Source: Acidobacteriota bacterium
GTDB lineage: Bacteria; Acidobacteriota; Aminicenantia; Aminicenantales; Saccharicenantaceae
Length of the DNA stretch: 64,000 nucleotides
Direction: 5' to 3'
Assembly: GCA_039683095.1 (NCBI GenBank)
Contig: JBDKSB010000004.1
Coordinates: 1 to 64,000, forward strand
The position numbers were made by a program, and so were the translations under genes. Shown one piece after another: positions 57,701 to 64,000 of this stretch. The first letter of the stretch is position 1. Each line of letters starts with the position of its first letter. The notes under the pieces are model-generated. The model was given only the letters and a program-made list of their open reading frames with translations, did no database searches and had not been told where the DNA came from.

Positions 57701-60700
57701 CCCGGCTCTGAGGATCCCGCCTGCCCGCCGACGCCGGGCGACCGGCTGAGACCGCGCTGGGACGGCGCCGTGTCGCCGGACGAGATCCTGCGCTTGTGGG
57801 AAGAAGGGCCCGAGGCGGCCAGGGGGACGGCCGAGCACGACGCCAAGGGGATGGCGACGATCGAGGTCCGGGGCCTCGCGGCCGGGGCCTACCGCCTGCT
57901 CTACGAGACCGAGGACGATTTCGGAGCGGTTTCGCGGGACAGCCTGAATTTCCTGGTCGCCGGAGAGGCCAAGCCGGCGTTCAGGCTGCCGCTCGTCCTG
58001 CGGGCCGAAAGGCCCTCGGTGTCGGTCGGCGGCAAGGCCCGTTTCCTCGTGGACGCCGGCTGGAGCGGCCAGCCCCTGCTCTTCGAGACGTTCAAGGGCG
58101 GCGAAGTCTGGGAGCGTCGCTGGCTCGAGGCCGGCCGCGACGGCGGGGTCGTCGAGATCCCGGTGGCCGAGGAGCTGCGGGGCGGTTTCGGCGCGCGCCT
58201 GACCGCGATGCGCGACCACCAGTTCATGACCGCCGACGCCTCGATCTTCGTGCCCTGGGACAACAAGGTGCTGGACATCTCCTTCGCGACCTTCCGCGAC
58301 AAGCTCACGCCGGGCGGCCGCGAGACCTGGCAGGTCACGGTCAAGACGCCGAAAGGAACGATGGGAGCGCCGGCCGAGAAGGGCGCGGCCGAGCTCCTGG
58401 CCTACATGTACGACCGCAGCCTGGATATCTTCGCGCCGCACCGGCCGCCGAGCCTGGCCGGGCTCTATCCGAACCGGATGGGGACGAAGGCGTGGGACCC
58501 GGGGCTGGGCCAGGCCCCGATGGCCTGCTCGTCCGAGAAAGGCTGGAAGGCGCTTCCCGACTATCCGACTTTCCGCGGCGACGAGCTGGCCTCGCTCGGC
58601 GGCTACGGCATCGGCGGGCCGGGGCGCGGATCTCGGGGCGGGGTCCTCGGCGGGGTGGTCGGCGGCGTGCTCGGCGGGGTCAGAGGCGGCGTGGTCGCGG
58701 AGATGGAAGCTCCGACGCCGGCGATCGCCCGGCAGGCCAGGATGGGCAAATCCGTCGCTTCCGACGCCGAGGGCAAGGAAGTCCCGCCTCCCCCGCCGCC
58801 TCCGGCCGCCGCTCAGGCCGGTCCGGCCGGAGAACCGGCGGCGACCGAGCTGCGCTCGAACTTCGCCGAGACGGCTTTCTGGCAGCCGCACCTCCTGACC
58901 GGGGCCGACGGCACGGCGACGATCGAGTTCACCGTGCCCGATTCGGTCACCAGCTGGCGGGTCTTCGTCCACGGCCTGACCCGCGACCTCGAGGGCGGCA
59001 CGCTCGAGGCCGAGACGAGGTCGGTCAAGGACCTCATGGTCCGGCCGTACCTGCCGCGGTTCTTCCGCGAGGGCGACAAGGCCGAGGTGCGGGTCATGGT
59101 CAACAACGCGGGCCCCGCGGCGCTCGCGGGCGAGGTGACGCTCGAGATCACCGACCCGGCCACGGGCGAGAACCTGGCCCCGGCCTTCGGGCTGCCGGCG
59201 GCGGTGCCGGCGCAGGCGTTCAAGGTCGGGCCGGGCGGCGGAGCGCCGGTCACGTTCGCGCTGGCGGCGCCGGCCCGGGTCGGGACGGCGGCCTTCAAGG
59301 TCACGGCCAGGAGCGGGGCGCTCTCGGACGGCGAGCTGCGGCCGCTGCCGGTGCTGCCGGGGCGGATGCACCTTGTCCAGTCTCGGTTCGCGACGCTCAA
59401 GGAGGGAAAGACGCGGGAGCTCCGCTTCGAAGACCTGGCCGGAACGGACGATCCGACGCGCGTCAACGAGCAGCTCGTGATCACAGTCGACGCCCAGCTT
59501 TTTTACGGGCTCATCGAGGCCCTGCCCTACCTCGTCAATTACCCTTACGAGTGCACGGAACAGACGCTCAACCGGTTCCTGTCGACGGGCATCCTGACGA
59601 GCCTTTACGGCCAATACCCCGCCGTGGCCCGGATGGCCGGGGAGTTGAGCCGGCGCGAGACGGTCTATGAGACGTTCGACGCGGCCGATCCCAACCGGAA
59701 GATGGCCCTCGAGGAGACGCCCTGGCTGGAGACGGCGCGGGGCGGCAAGGACGCGGGTTACGGCGTCGAGAAGGTGCTCGACCCGCGCGTGGCCAGGGCC
59801 CAGAGAGAAGCGTCGCTGGCCAAGCTCCTGAAGGCCCAGACGTCGAGCGGGGCGTTCCCGTGGTGGCCGGGCGGGCCGCCGTCGCCGTACATGACGCTCT
59901 ATATCGTCAGCGGCTTCTCCAAGGCGGTCGAGTTCGGCGTCGAGGTGCCCAAGGACGCGGTGGCGAAGGCCTTCGGCTACCTGCACCGGCATTACCTCGA
60001 CGAGATCGTGGCCGATCTCATGGCCCGCGACAGCGGCTGGGAGCTCGTGACCTTCCTTGATTACGTCATCGGCAATTTCCCGGACGCGTCCTGGACGGGC
60101 GGCATCTTCAAGGAGGAGGAGCGGGCGAGGATGACCGCTTTCTCCTTCAAGCACTGGAAGGAGCATTCGCCGTACCTGAAGGGCTACCTGGCGCTGACGC
60201 TCAAGAGGGCGGGGCGGGCGAAGGACGCGGCGCTCGTCTGGGAGAGCGTCATGGACAGCGCGAAGACGACCGAGGACGGCGGCACGAGCTGGGCGCCGGA
60301 GGACCGCGGCTGGCTCTGGTACAACGACACGATCGAGACGCACGCCTTCGCGCTCAGGACGCTGGAGGAGATCGCGCCGGGGGACGCCCGCGGCGAAGGG
60401 CTCGTCCAGTGGCTCTTCCTCAACAAGAAACTCAACCATTGGAAATCGACCCGGGCGACGGCCGAGGTCATCTACTCGGTGGCCTGGTTCCTGAAGAAGA
60501 CGGGAGCGCTGGGAGCGCGGGAGACGGTGACGGCCGAGGCCTGCGGCGCGAAAACGACGTTCACCTTCGAGCCGGACGCGTACACGGGCAAGAAGAACCA
60601 GCTGGTGATCGCCGGCGAAAAGCTCGGCCGGATGGGGACGGGGAAGAGCGCGGGGATGGGAACGGGGGGGGCGGAGTGCGCGACGGTGCGGGCGACGAAG

Positions 60701-61219
60701 ACGGGCAAAGGGATGGCCTTCGCCAGCGCGACGTGGCATTTCAGCACGGAGAAGATGCCGGAGAAGGGCGACGGCGACCTGTTCGCCGTCGAACGGACAT
60801 ACTTCAAGCGCGAGAAGAAGGGCGAGGAGGTCGTGCTGAGGCCGCTGGCGGAGGGCGCGGCCCTGGCCGTCGGCGACGAGATCGAGGTCCATCTGTCGAT
60901 CAGGGCGCGGCATCAGGCGGAGTACGTCCACCTGCGGGACCCGCGGCCGGCGGGGTGCGAGCCGGTGGCGCTCGCGTCGGGCTACAGGTGGGACTCGGGG
61001 ATAGGGCGCTACGAGGAGATCCGGGACAGCGGCACGAACTTCTTCATGGAGTGGCTGCCCGAGGGCGAGTACACGCTGAAACACCGGATCCGCTGCGCCA
61101 TGGCCGGGACGTTCAAGGCCGCGCCGGCGACGCTGCAGTCGATGTACGCGCCCGAGTTCGCGGCCTACTCCTCCGGCTCCCTTATAAAGGTTGCCTTGGC
61201 TAACGCAAATAGCAGATAA
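54719..61219 (+). CDS. bacterial alpha-2-macroglobulin with thioester motif
   Basis: 2166 residues from ATG 54719 (GGGAGG upstream). One N-terminal hydrophobic segment (AVIVLAAVLGGGLCAVLA) and a Ser/Ala/Pro-rich linker suggest an inner-membrane anchor facing the periplasm. Macroglobulin-like beta domains follow (YTDRSIYRPGQKLFWKVLAYKG), then a Gly/Val-rich probable bait region (GGVLGGVVGGVLGGVRGGV) with a Pro run near residue 1360. WQPHLLTGADGTATIEFTVPDSVTSWRVFVHG marks the next domain. CTEQ at residues 1612-1615 is the thioester that traps attacking proteases. The alpha-helical thioester domain and receptor-like end follow. The last residues VALANANSR come from the repeat end at 61192. No pbpC gene lies beside it. 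Confidence 0.93.
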   Translation: MTSRISDTNSHQGSGDRPPLTTERTRWPRRFGPSAPAVIVLAAVLGGGLCAVLADRPCPLSAARPLPGYPTSWPAASSSALSPSSSSSSSAFSAPSALSSSPALSTPSSPAAPAAIRTGETENDPMTTSDPGQARGQSARAAVEKLIEEQKFEAAAAECARLREEARRAGDASLWTWSLIREGQLRTSLHGYETAVRFLKEQAWPDSPVERDLLELFYAHSLVTYCQAYSWEIDQRETVESKGPVDLKAWTRDRIFGEAWAALLRAWKDRDRLAARRAAEFPDFWSPGDYPAGVRDTLRDAVVYLMARLAADTTFWTPRQSNETWLIDLAGLLAKAGRVSPADAAGILASPAAHPIEKVAALLGEHESWSRRNDRPAAALEARFVLVEALHEAFSDEDGRALVRGHLADHLAANGKDPDSWWATGQAMLAEYTRAEGSRDALVRARKIALEGAERFPGSPGGRRSLHIVKSIEAPEYSVEAMRLDAPGRRSIRVTHRNLDRVYLRAYALDAEALIRASKDYDIFPQDRDAERIVSERTPAASWTADLARTADYRDHATYASLPASLAPGLYLVAASAREDFREAGNRRIGLSVVVGDLVLIKREGAGPLTAEASAKAAGPGEEVVALSGATGRPLAGVTVDLYAFDWRKGHTRIDTKTTGADGRALFSSAGRSGSYFLLARKGRDIAFDADYIYLEGREEFRDAFNALIYTDRSIYRPGQKLFWKVLAYKGRTDLGRIAPNSGALVSVWLEDINGQRVAEASAPTNAFGTASGEFAIPAAGRPLGAWRLRSSPSGYAPVRVEEYKRPTFEVSIKDPAEPLRLNRAAALKAEARYYFGLPVAAGEAVWQVKREPVYPRWWWWGETGGGRSQTVAGGRAAINADGTIEVAFTPRAGEKKGAAAAGLSYRYTLSIDVTDEGGETRSAARSFRLGFVNVEARVDEESAFLRAGEKGAFPVLRTDLDGAPKAGRGTWRVVRLAGPGQTLAPADQPLGVAPGSEDPACPPTPGDRLRPRWDGAVSPDEILRLWEEGPEAARGTAEHDAKGMATIEVRGLAAGAYRLLYETEDDFGAVSRDSLNFLVAGEAKPAFRLPLVLRAERPSVSVGGKARFLVDAGWSGQPLLFETFKGGEVWERRWLEAGRDGGVVEIPVAEELRGGFGARLTAMRDHQFMTADASIFVPWDNKVLDISFATFRDKLTPGGRETWQVTVKTPKGTMGAPAEKGAAELLAYMYDRSLDIFAPHRPPSLAGLYPNRMGTKAWDPGLGQAPMACSSEKGWKALPDYPTFRGDELASLGGYGIGGPGRGSRGGVLGGVVGGVLGGVRGGVVAEMEAPTPAIARQARMGKSVASDAEGKEVPPPPPPPAAAQAGPAGEPAATELRSNFAETAFWQPHLLTGADGTATIEFTVPDSVTSWRVFVHGLTRDLEGGTLEAETRSVKDLMVRPYLPRFFREGDKAEVRVMVNNAGPAALAGEVTLEITDPATGENLAPAFGLPAAVPAQAFKVGPGGGAPVTFALAAPARVGTAAFKVTARSGALSDGELRPLPVLPGRMHLVQSRFATLKEGKTRELRFEDLAGTDDPTRVNEQLVITVDAQLFYGLIEALPYLVNYPYECTEQTLNRFLSTGILTSLYGQYPAVARMAGELSRRETVYETFDAADPNRKMALEETPWLETARGGKDAGYGVEKVLDPRVARAQREASLAKLLKAQTSSGAFPWWPGGPPSPYMTLYIVSGFSKAVEFGVEVPKDAVAKAFGYLHRHYLDEIVADLMARDSGWELVTFLDYVIGNFPDASWTGGIFKEEERARMTAFSFKHWKEHSPYLKGYLALTLKRAGRAKDAALVWESVMDSAKTTEDGGTSWAPEDRGWLWYNDTIETHAFALRTLEEIAPGDARGEGLVQWLFLNKKLNHWKSTRATAEVIYSVAWFLKKTGALGARETVTAEACGAKTTFTFEPDAYTGKKNQLVIAGEKLGRMGTGKSAGMGTGGAECATVRATKTGKGMAFASATWHFSTEKMPEKGDGDLFAVERTYFKREKKGEEVVLRPLAEGAALAVGDEIEVHLSIRARHQAEYVHLRDPRPAGCEPVALASGYRWDSGIGRYEEIRDSGTNFFMEWLPEGEYTLKHRIRCAMAGTFKAAPATLQSMYAPEFAAYSSGSLIKVALANANSR

Positions 61220-61432
61220 TTATATAGTTATTTCAGTTTAAGGGCTGAAAAAGCGGCTTTTTCGGCGGTTTTTAGCCTGAAAAACGCATTTTATAGAAGG
61301 TATTTGACGGAAGATGCTACCGGGATCTCGAAAATGTGTTTTTCTTGGGAAAAAAGCGAGATCTATTGATTACGGAAGGCATAAAAAGAGCATTATTTCT
61401 TTTGTTTTGTTTTATTTGCGTTAGCCAAGGCA
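61192..61432. repeat. 241 bp inverted-end element overlapping two convergent genes
   Basis: Perfect 20-base inverted ends (TGCCTTGGCTAACGCAAATA at 61192-61211 and its inverse at 61413-61432). The left end codes for ALANA of the macroglobulin and the right end for ALANA of the cytidylyltransferase. The inside is AT-rich with a smaller hairpin (GATCTCG ... CGAGATC near 61325-61370, with TTTTTC/GAAAAA inside). Confidence 0.8.
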
Positions 61433-61812
61433 CCCAAGTCTGTCTTGATTTGAGTGGTCGAGATGCCTTCAGTCCGGGGCAGGTAAATGACCTCGCAGTA
61501 GGGCTTTAGGAAGTCGAATTCGCCTTTCCAGTCCTCGCCGATGACGAAGACCGAGACATGGTTCCTGACGACGTCTTCTATCTTCTGCTCCCAGCACGTC
61601 TCCGGGATGACCTCGTCGACGTACTTGATGGCCTCGAGGATCTGCTTGCGTTCGTCGTAGGTGTAGTAGGTCCGCTTGCCCTTGCCGGCGGTGAACTCGT
61701 CTGTCGAGAGGGCCACGATGAGGTAGTCGCCGAGCGCCTTGGCCCGGCGCAAAATATTGATGTGACCCCTGTGGATGAGGTCGAACGTGCCGTAGGTGAT
61801 GACCTTCTTCAT
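61393..61812 (-). CDS. cytidylyltransferase family protein (TagD/glycerol-3-phosphate cytidylyltransferase-like)
   Basis: 139 residues. Nucleotidyltransferase core: the HxGH motif is HRGH at residues 14-17 in YGTFDLIHRGHINILRRA, and the second motif is RTEGISTTQIK. Family members attach a nucleotide to glycerol-3-phosphate or similar phosphates for polymer or lipid synthesis; RfaE/HldE-like adenylyl transfer is an alternative. After the usual family end (STTQIKTDLG) the protein continues ALANANKTKQKK, encoded by the inverted-end element, so the tail is foreign. A promoter with TAAGAT (61822-61827) lies nine bases before the ATG and no ribosome site is seen, so the mRNA may be leaderless. It is divergent from the beta-lactamase-fold gene. 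Confidence 0.9.
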   Translation of the reverse strand: MKKVITYGTFDLIHRGHINILRRAKALGDYLIVALSTDEFTAGKGKRTYYTYDERKQILEAIKYVDEVIPETCWEQKIEDVVRNHVSVFVIGEDWKGEFDFLKPYCEVIYLPRTEGISTTQIKTDLGALANANKTKQKK

Positions 61813-61821
61813 TATGGCCGT

Positions 61822-61873
61822 ATCTTAGCCCGAAGCGCTGCCGGTTGACAAGCGCGCGCGGCCCGAATTACCA
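61822..61873. promoter_or_regulatory. overlapping divergent promoters sharing one -35 sequence
   Basis: TTGACAA at 61845-61851 reads TTGACA on the plus strand and TTGTCA on the minus strand. The minus-strand promoter has TAAGAT at 61822-61827 with an 18-base spacer. The plus-strand partner at 17 bases is weak (TTACCA, 61868-61873). Both start codons lie within ten bases of their -10. Confidence 0.5.
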
Positions 61874-61880
61874 TCCGGCC

Positions 61881-63590
61881 ATGGACAACCGATCCGTACG
61901 CCGCTTCCCTCGCCTTCTTCCGCCGATCCACGGCCGGGCTGCCGTCGCCATCCTGACGGCGCTCGTCCTCGTCTGCCTCGCGTCCTTCGCGTCTGTCGCC
62001 CGGGCCGCGGCCCCCGCCCGCTCCCCGGCCGCCGCCGTACTTCCGGCCGGATTCGACGCCCTTGTCGACCGGATCATGAAGGCCTTCGACGTGCCGGGCA
62101 TGAGCGTCGCCGTGGTCAAGGACGGCCAGGTCGTCCTGGCCAAGGGCTACGGCGTCCGCAAGCTCGGCGAGCCGGCGCCCGTCGATGCCCGGACCCTTTT
62201 CGGCATCGCTTCGAACACCAAGGCCTTCACGGCCACGGCCCTGGGCCTTCTCGTCGAGGAGGGCAAGATCGAGTGGGACGGCCCGGTCACGCGCTATCTG
62301 CCCTGGTTCCAGATGTGGGACCCGTACGTCACCCGCGAGATGACCGTGCGCGACCTGCTCGTCCACCGGAGCGGCCTCGGGCTCGGCGCGGGCGACCTCC
62401 TGCTCTGGCCGGAGTCGGACTACAGCCGGCGCCAGATCGTCGGCCGCCTCCGCTTCATCCGGCCGGCCGCGAGCTTCCGCAGCGCCTACGCCTACGACAA
62501 CATGCTCTATATCGCCGCGGGCGAGGTCATCGAGGCCGTGAGCGGCATGCGCTGGGAGGATTTCGTCGCCGAGCGGATCCTGAAGAAGGCCGGCCTGGCC
62601 TCGAGCCGTCCGCGCCACTCGGCCGAGCTGGCCGCCTCCCCCGGCGGGAACGTGGCCATCCCGCACGCGGTCGTCGACGGCCGGCCCGCGCCCGTCGCGG
62701 TCAGCGAGAACGACCACATGAACCCAGCCGGCGGCATAATCTCGTGCGCCGAGGATATGGCCCGCTGGATGCTCATCCATCTCGGCGGCGGGAAGCTCCC
62801 GGACGGGACGCGGCTCTTCGGCGAAGGGACGGAGCGCCAGCTGACGACGCTGGTGACGCCCATCCCCATCAGCGAGCCGGCGCCGGAGCTGGCCGCCCAG
62901 CGCATGAACTTCAGCGGCTACGCGCTCGGCTTCCGGGTCAACGATTACCGCGGCCGCAAGGTCGTCAGCCACACGGGCGGCCTCTCGGGCTACGTCTCGA
63001 AGGTGGTCATGGTCCCCGAAGTCGGACTGGGCATCACCGTCCTGACCAACCAGGAGGCGGACGAGGCCTACAACTCCGTCATCTACGCCGTCCTCGACCG
63101 CGTCCTGGGCGCGCCGGCGTACGATTGGGCCGCCGCTTATCTCAAAGTCAGCGAACGGGCCGGGGCCCGGACGGACGCGTCGCTGGCGGCGGCCGAGGCC
63201 AAGCGGGACCGGACGGCCAAACCGTCGCTCGCGCTGGCCGCCTACGCCGGGGCCTACGAGGACGCCTGGTACGGCCCGATCGATATCACAGTCGAGGGCG
63301 GGGGCGCGGGAACCGGGGGAAACGAGGGCGGCCCGGCCAAGCTGGTCATGAAATTCGCCAAGACGCCGGGGATGGTCGGCGACATGGAACCCTGGAGCCG
63401 GGAGACGTTCGTCGTCCGGTGGCGGGACCGGGAGCTCCGGGCCGACACCTACGTCACCTTCGTCATCGATCCGGACGGCGCGATCGTCGAGGCCCGGATG
63501 AAGCCGTTCTCGCCGGACACGGATTTCAGCTACGACTTCCAGGACTTGTTGCTCAAGAGAGTAGCCTTGGCTAACGCAAATAACAGATAA
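61881..63590 (+). CDS. exported serine hydrolase, beta-lactamase fold with DUF3471-like end
   Basis: 569 residues from the ATG at 61881; a TTG 12 codons earlier overlaps the -35 and is unlikely. Signal peptide AVAILTALVLVCLASFASVARA. The class C beta-lactamase/esterase fold has Ser111 and Lys114 (SNTK), Tyr205 (YDN) and an HTGG motif in VVSHTGGLSGYVSK. The C-terminal 110 residues (LALAAYAGAYEDAWYGPIDITVEG) match the DUF3471 type found on many such peptidases/esterases. Activity is probably as a D-aminopeptidase or esterase, not necessarily antibiotic resistance. The last residues VALANANNR come from the repeat end at 63564. Confidence 0.9.
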   Translation: MDNRSVRRFPRLLPPIHGRAAVAILTALVLVCLASFASVARAAAPARSPAAAVLPAGFDALVDRIMKAFDVPGMSVAVVKDGQVVLAKGYGVRKLGEPAPVDARTLFGIASNTKAFTATALGLLVEEGKIEWDGPVTRYLPWFQMWDPYVTREMTVRDLLVHRSGLGLGAGDLLLWPESDYSRRQIVGRLRFIRPAASFRSAYAYDNMLYIAAGEVIEAVSGMRWEDFVAERILKKAGLASSRPRHSAELAASPGGNVAIPHAVVDGRPAPVAVSENDHMNPAGGIISCAEDMARWMLIHLGGGKLPDGTRLFGEGTERQLTTLVTPIPISEPAPELAAQRMNFSGYALGFRVNDYRGRKVVSHTGGLSGYVSKVVMVPEVGLGITVLTNQEADEAYNSVIYAVLDRVLGAPAYDWAAAYLKVSERAGARTDASLAAAEAKRDRTAKPSLALAAYAGAYEDAWYGPIDITVEGGGAGTGGNEGGPAKLVMKFAKTPGMVGDMEPWSRETFVVRWRDRELRADTYVTFVIDPDGAIVEARMKPFSPDTDFSYDFQDLLLKRVALANANNR

Positions 63591-63802
63591 TAAAATGGTT
63601 ACCGGCTATTTTCGCATAGGGCTCCAGGTTAGGCTGGACAGTTTTACAGGGAAAAAGAGCAATGTGGGGCTATGTAAAGCAAATTGCAGGCGTAGCTTCT
63701 AAAACTCCTTTTTTCCCACGAAAAAAGCGCTACCTACAGTTTGGCGAGGGCCTCAAAAAAGCGCTATTTCTTTTCATTTGTTTAAGTTGCGTTAGCCAAG
63801 GC
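63564..63802. repeat. 239 bp inverted-end element with internal hairpin
   Basis: 16-base perfect inverted ends GCCTTGGCTAACGCAA (63564-63579) and TTGCGTTAGCCAAGGC (63787-63802). An inner hairpin GTAGC...GCTAC near 63692-63733 holds TTTTTTC/GAAAAAA in its stem, like the inner hairpin of the element at 61192. The left end codes for the ALANA tail of the serine hydrolase; the right end stops two bases before the ATG of the next gene. Confidence 0.8.
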
Positions 63803-63804
63803 AC

Positions 63805-64000
63805 ATGAAAAGACGGACGTTCGTCAGGGATTCGGCACTGCTGGGCGGCGGAACGGTTCTATTCGGCGGCGCTTTCGCCTGCCGCAGCGCGGGCATAGGA
63901 TCACGGGCGGTCGGACTGGCAGCTACCGCGGCTGCCGCAGCCGCCCCACCCTCATCCCCGACCGCAGCCGCCGCTTCTCCCGCCCACAGCCGGGTCGTGG
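63805..64000 (+). CDS. start of a Tat-exported protein (partial)
   Basis: 65 codons run to the window end. KRRTFVRDSALLGGGTVLFGGAFAC is a twin-arginine signal with a Cys after the hydrophobic part, so lipoprotein attachment is also possible. An Ala/Pro/Ser-rich linker follows, and the last residues are SPAHSRVV. The SRVV sequence after a Tat signal is seen in DUF362-type iron-sulphur proteins, but too little is present to say. No clear Shine-Dalgarno; the ATG directly follows the right end of the 239 bp element. Confidence 0.6.
   Translation, partial: MKRRTFVRDSALLGGGTVLFGGAFACRSAGIGSRAVGLAATAAAAAAPPSSPTAAAASPAHSRVV

Noticed and set aside
56942-61084. 1380-codon minus-strand open frame opposite the macroglobulin gene
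   Set aside because: Arg/Leu/Pro-rich shadow of the real gene, no motifs, no start signal. Many similar shadows exist along the window.
61881-63590. Calling the beta-lactamase-fold protein an antibiotic resistance enzyme
   Set aside because: The DUF3471-like end and overall layout fit the broad serine esterase/peptidase group; resistance cannot be inferred.
52696-63802. Reading the inverted-end elements as integron attC sites and the genes between them as cassettes
   Set aside because: GTTAGCC/GGCTAAC misses the GTTRRRY/RYYYAAC core by one base on each side, spacing (about 240 bp) is longer than most attC sites, conservation extends across the would-be crossover point, and the intervals of 2-9 kb carry genes on both strands. 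No integrase is in the window.
52696-63802. Treating the inverted ends as Rho-independent terminators or uptake-sequence pairs
   Set aside because: The arms are more than 200 bp apart, with no T run after the outer arm.

Overview
The window is GC-rich, densely coding bacterial chromosome. The gene content fits an uncultured, Acidobacteria-like heterotroph, and Candidatus Aminicenantes is my best guess. The clues are a GWxTD-domain protein, large VPS10/BNR-repeat secreted proteins, several DUF2961 (now GH172) proteins, a TonB-dependent receptor with an N-terminal carboxypeptidase-regulatory-like domain, a class II (B12-dependent) ribonucleotide reductase and a bacterial alpha-2-macroglobulin. 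This assignment is inference from families; no rRNA is present. The only RNA gene is tRNA-Arg(UCG) at 314-387.

Layout. 1-4348: the end of an unknown membrane protein, the tRNA, an S9 peptidase and a Tat-exported aldo/keto reductase with a ferredoxin-like tail. 4400-11254 (minus strand): an apparent operon of a ribose-type ABC sugar transporter (ATPase, permease, lipoprotein), an L-fucose-isomerase-like protein, an M19 dipeptidase and a small exported protein, ending in a good intrinsic terminator. A divergent LacI regulator (11386-12381) shares a short control region with it, and that region carries a LacI-type operator. 12393-16061: an internally deleted PhoPQ-type hydrolase copy, its intact paralogue, and a convergent GH172 gene. 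16206-33500 (plus strand): M24 peptidase, propeller-transglutaminase protein, then a PUL-like run of TonB receptor, GH3, GH172, aspartylglucosaminidase, GH172, GH172 and a GWxTD protein. The TonB receptor has a strong promoter followed at once by two LacI-type operators similar to the one beside lacI, which suggests one regulon.

33505-50666: M28 peptidase, two convergent VPS10/BNR giants, a secreted protein of unknown function, a small outer-membrane-like protein, MscS channel, nrdJ, gamma-carbonic anhydrase, HAD phosphatase, an unknown secreted protein and a C39-like peptidase. 50948-64000: a PilZ protein with a coiled-coil partner, a fifth GH172, a 2166-residue alpha-2-macroglobulin with a thioester motif, a cytidylyltransferase, a beta-lactamase-fold hydrolase and the start of a Tat-signal protein.

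Two kinds of non-coding structure stand out. First, three spacers of about 240-260 bp in the right third are bounded by near-identical 15-20 bp inverted ends (core GCCTTGGCTAACGC). They abut or overlap gene 3' ends and give three unrelated proteins an 'ALANAN' C-terminal tail; two lone ends lie elsewhere. I do not recognise this family. Second, REP-like repeats with a GGGACAYRATACC core lie around the carbonic anhydrase/HAD genes and in front of the macroglobulin gene, and one supplies both a stop and a start codon.

The functional picture is an organism that scavenges proteins and glycans. Exported peptidases and glycosidases release peptides and (probably furanose) sugars, the TonB receptor and ABC transporter take them up, and LacI couples the two. 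The most interesting hypothesis is a GH172-rich furanoside system, possibly for D-arabinose, with the FucI-like enzyme as the pentose isomerase.
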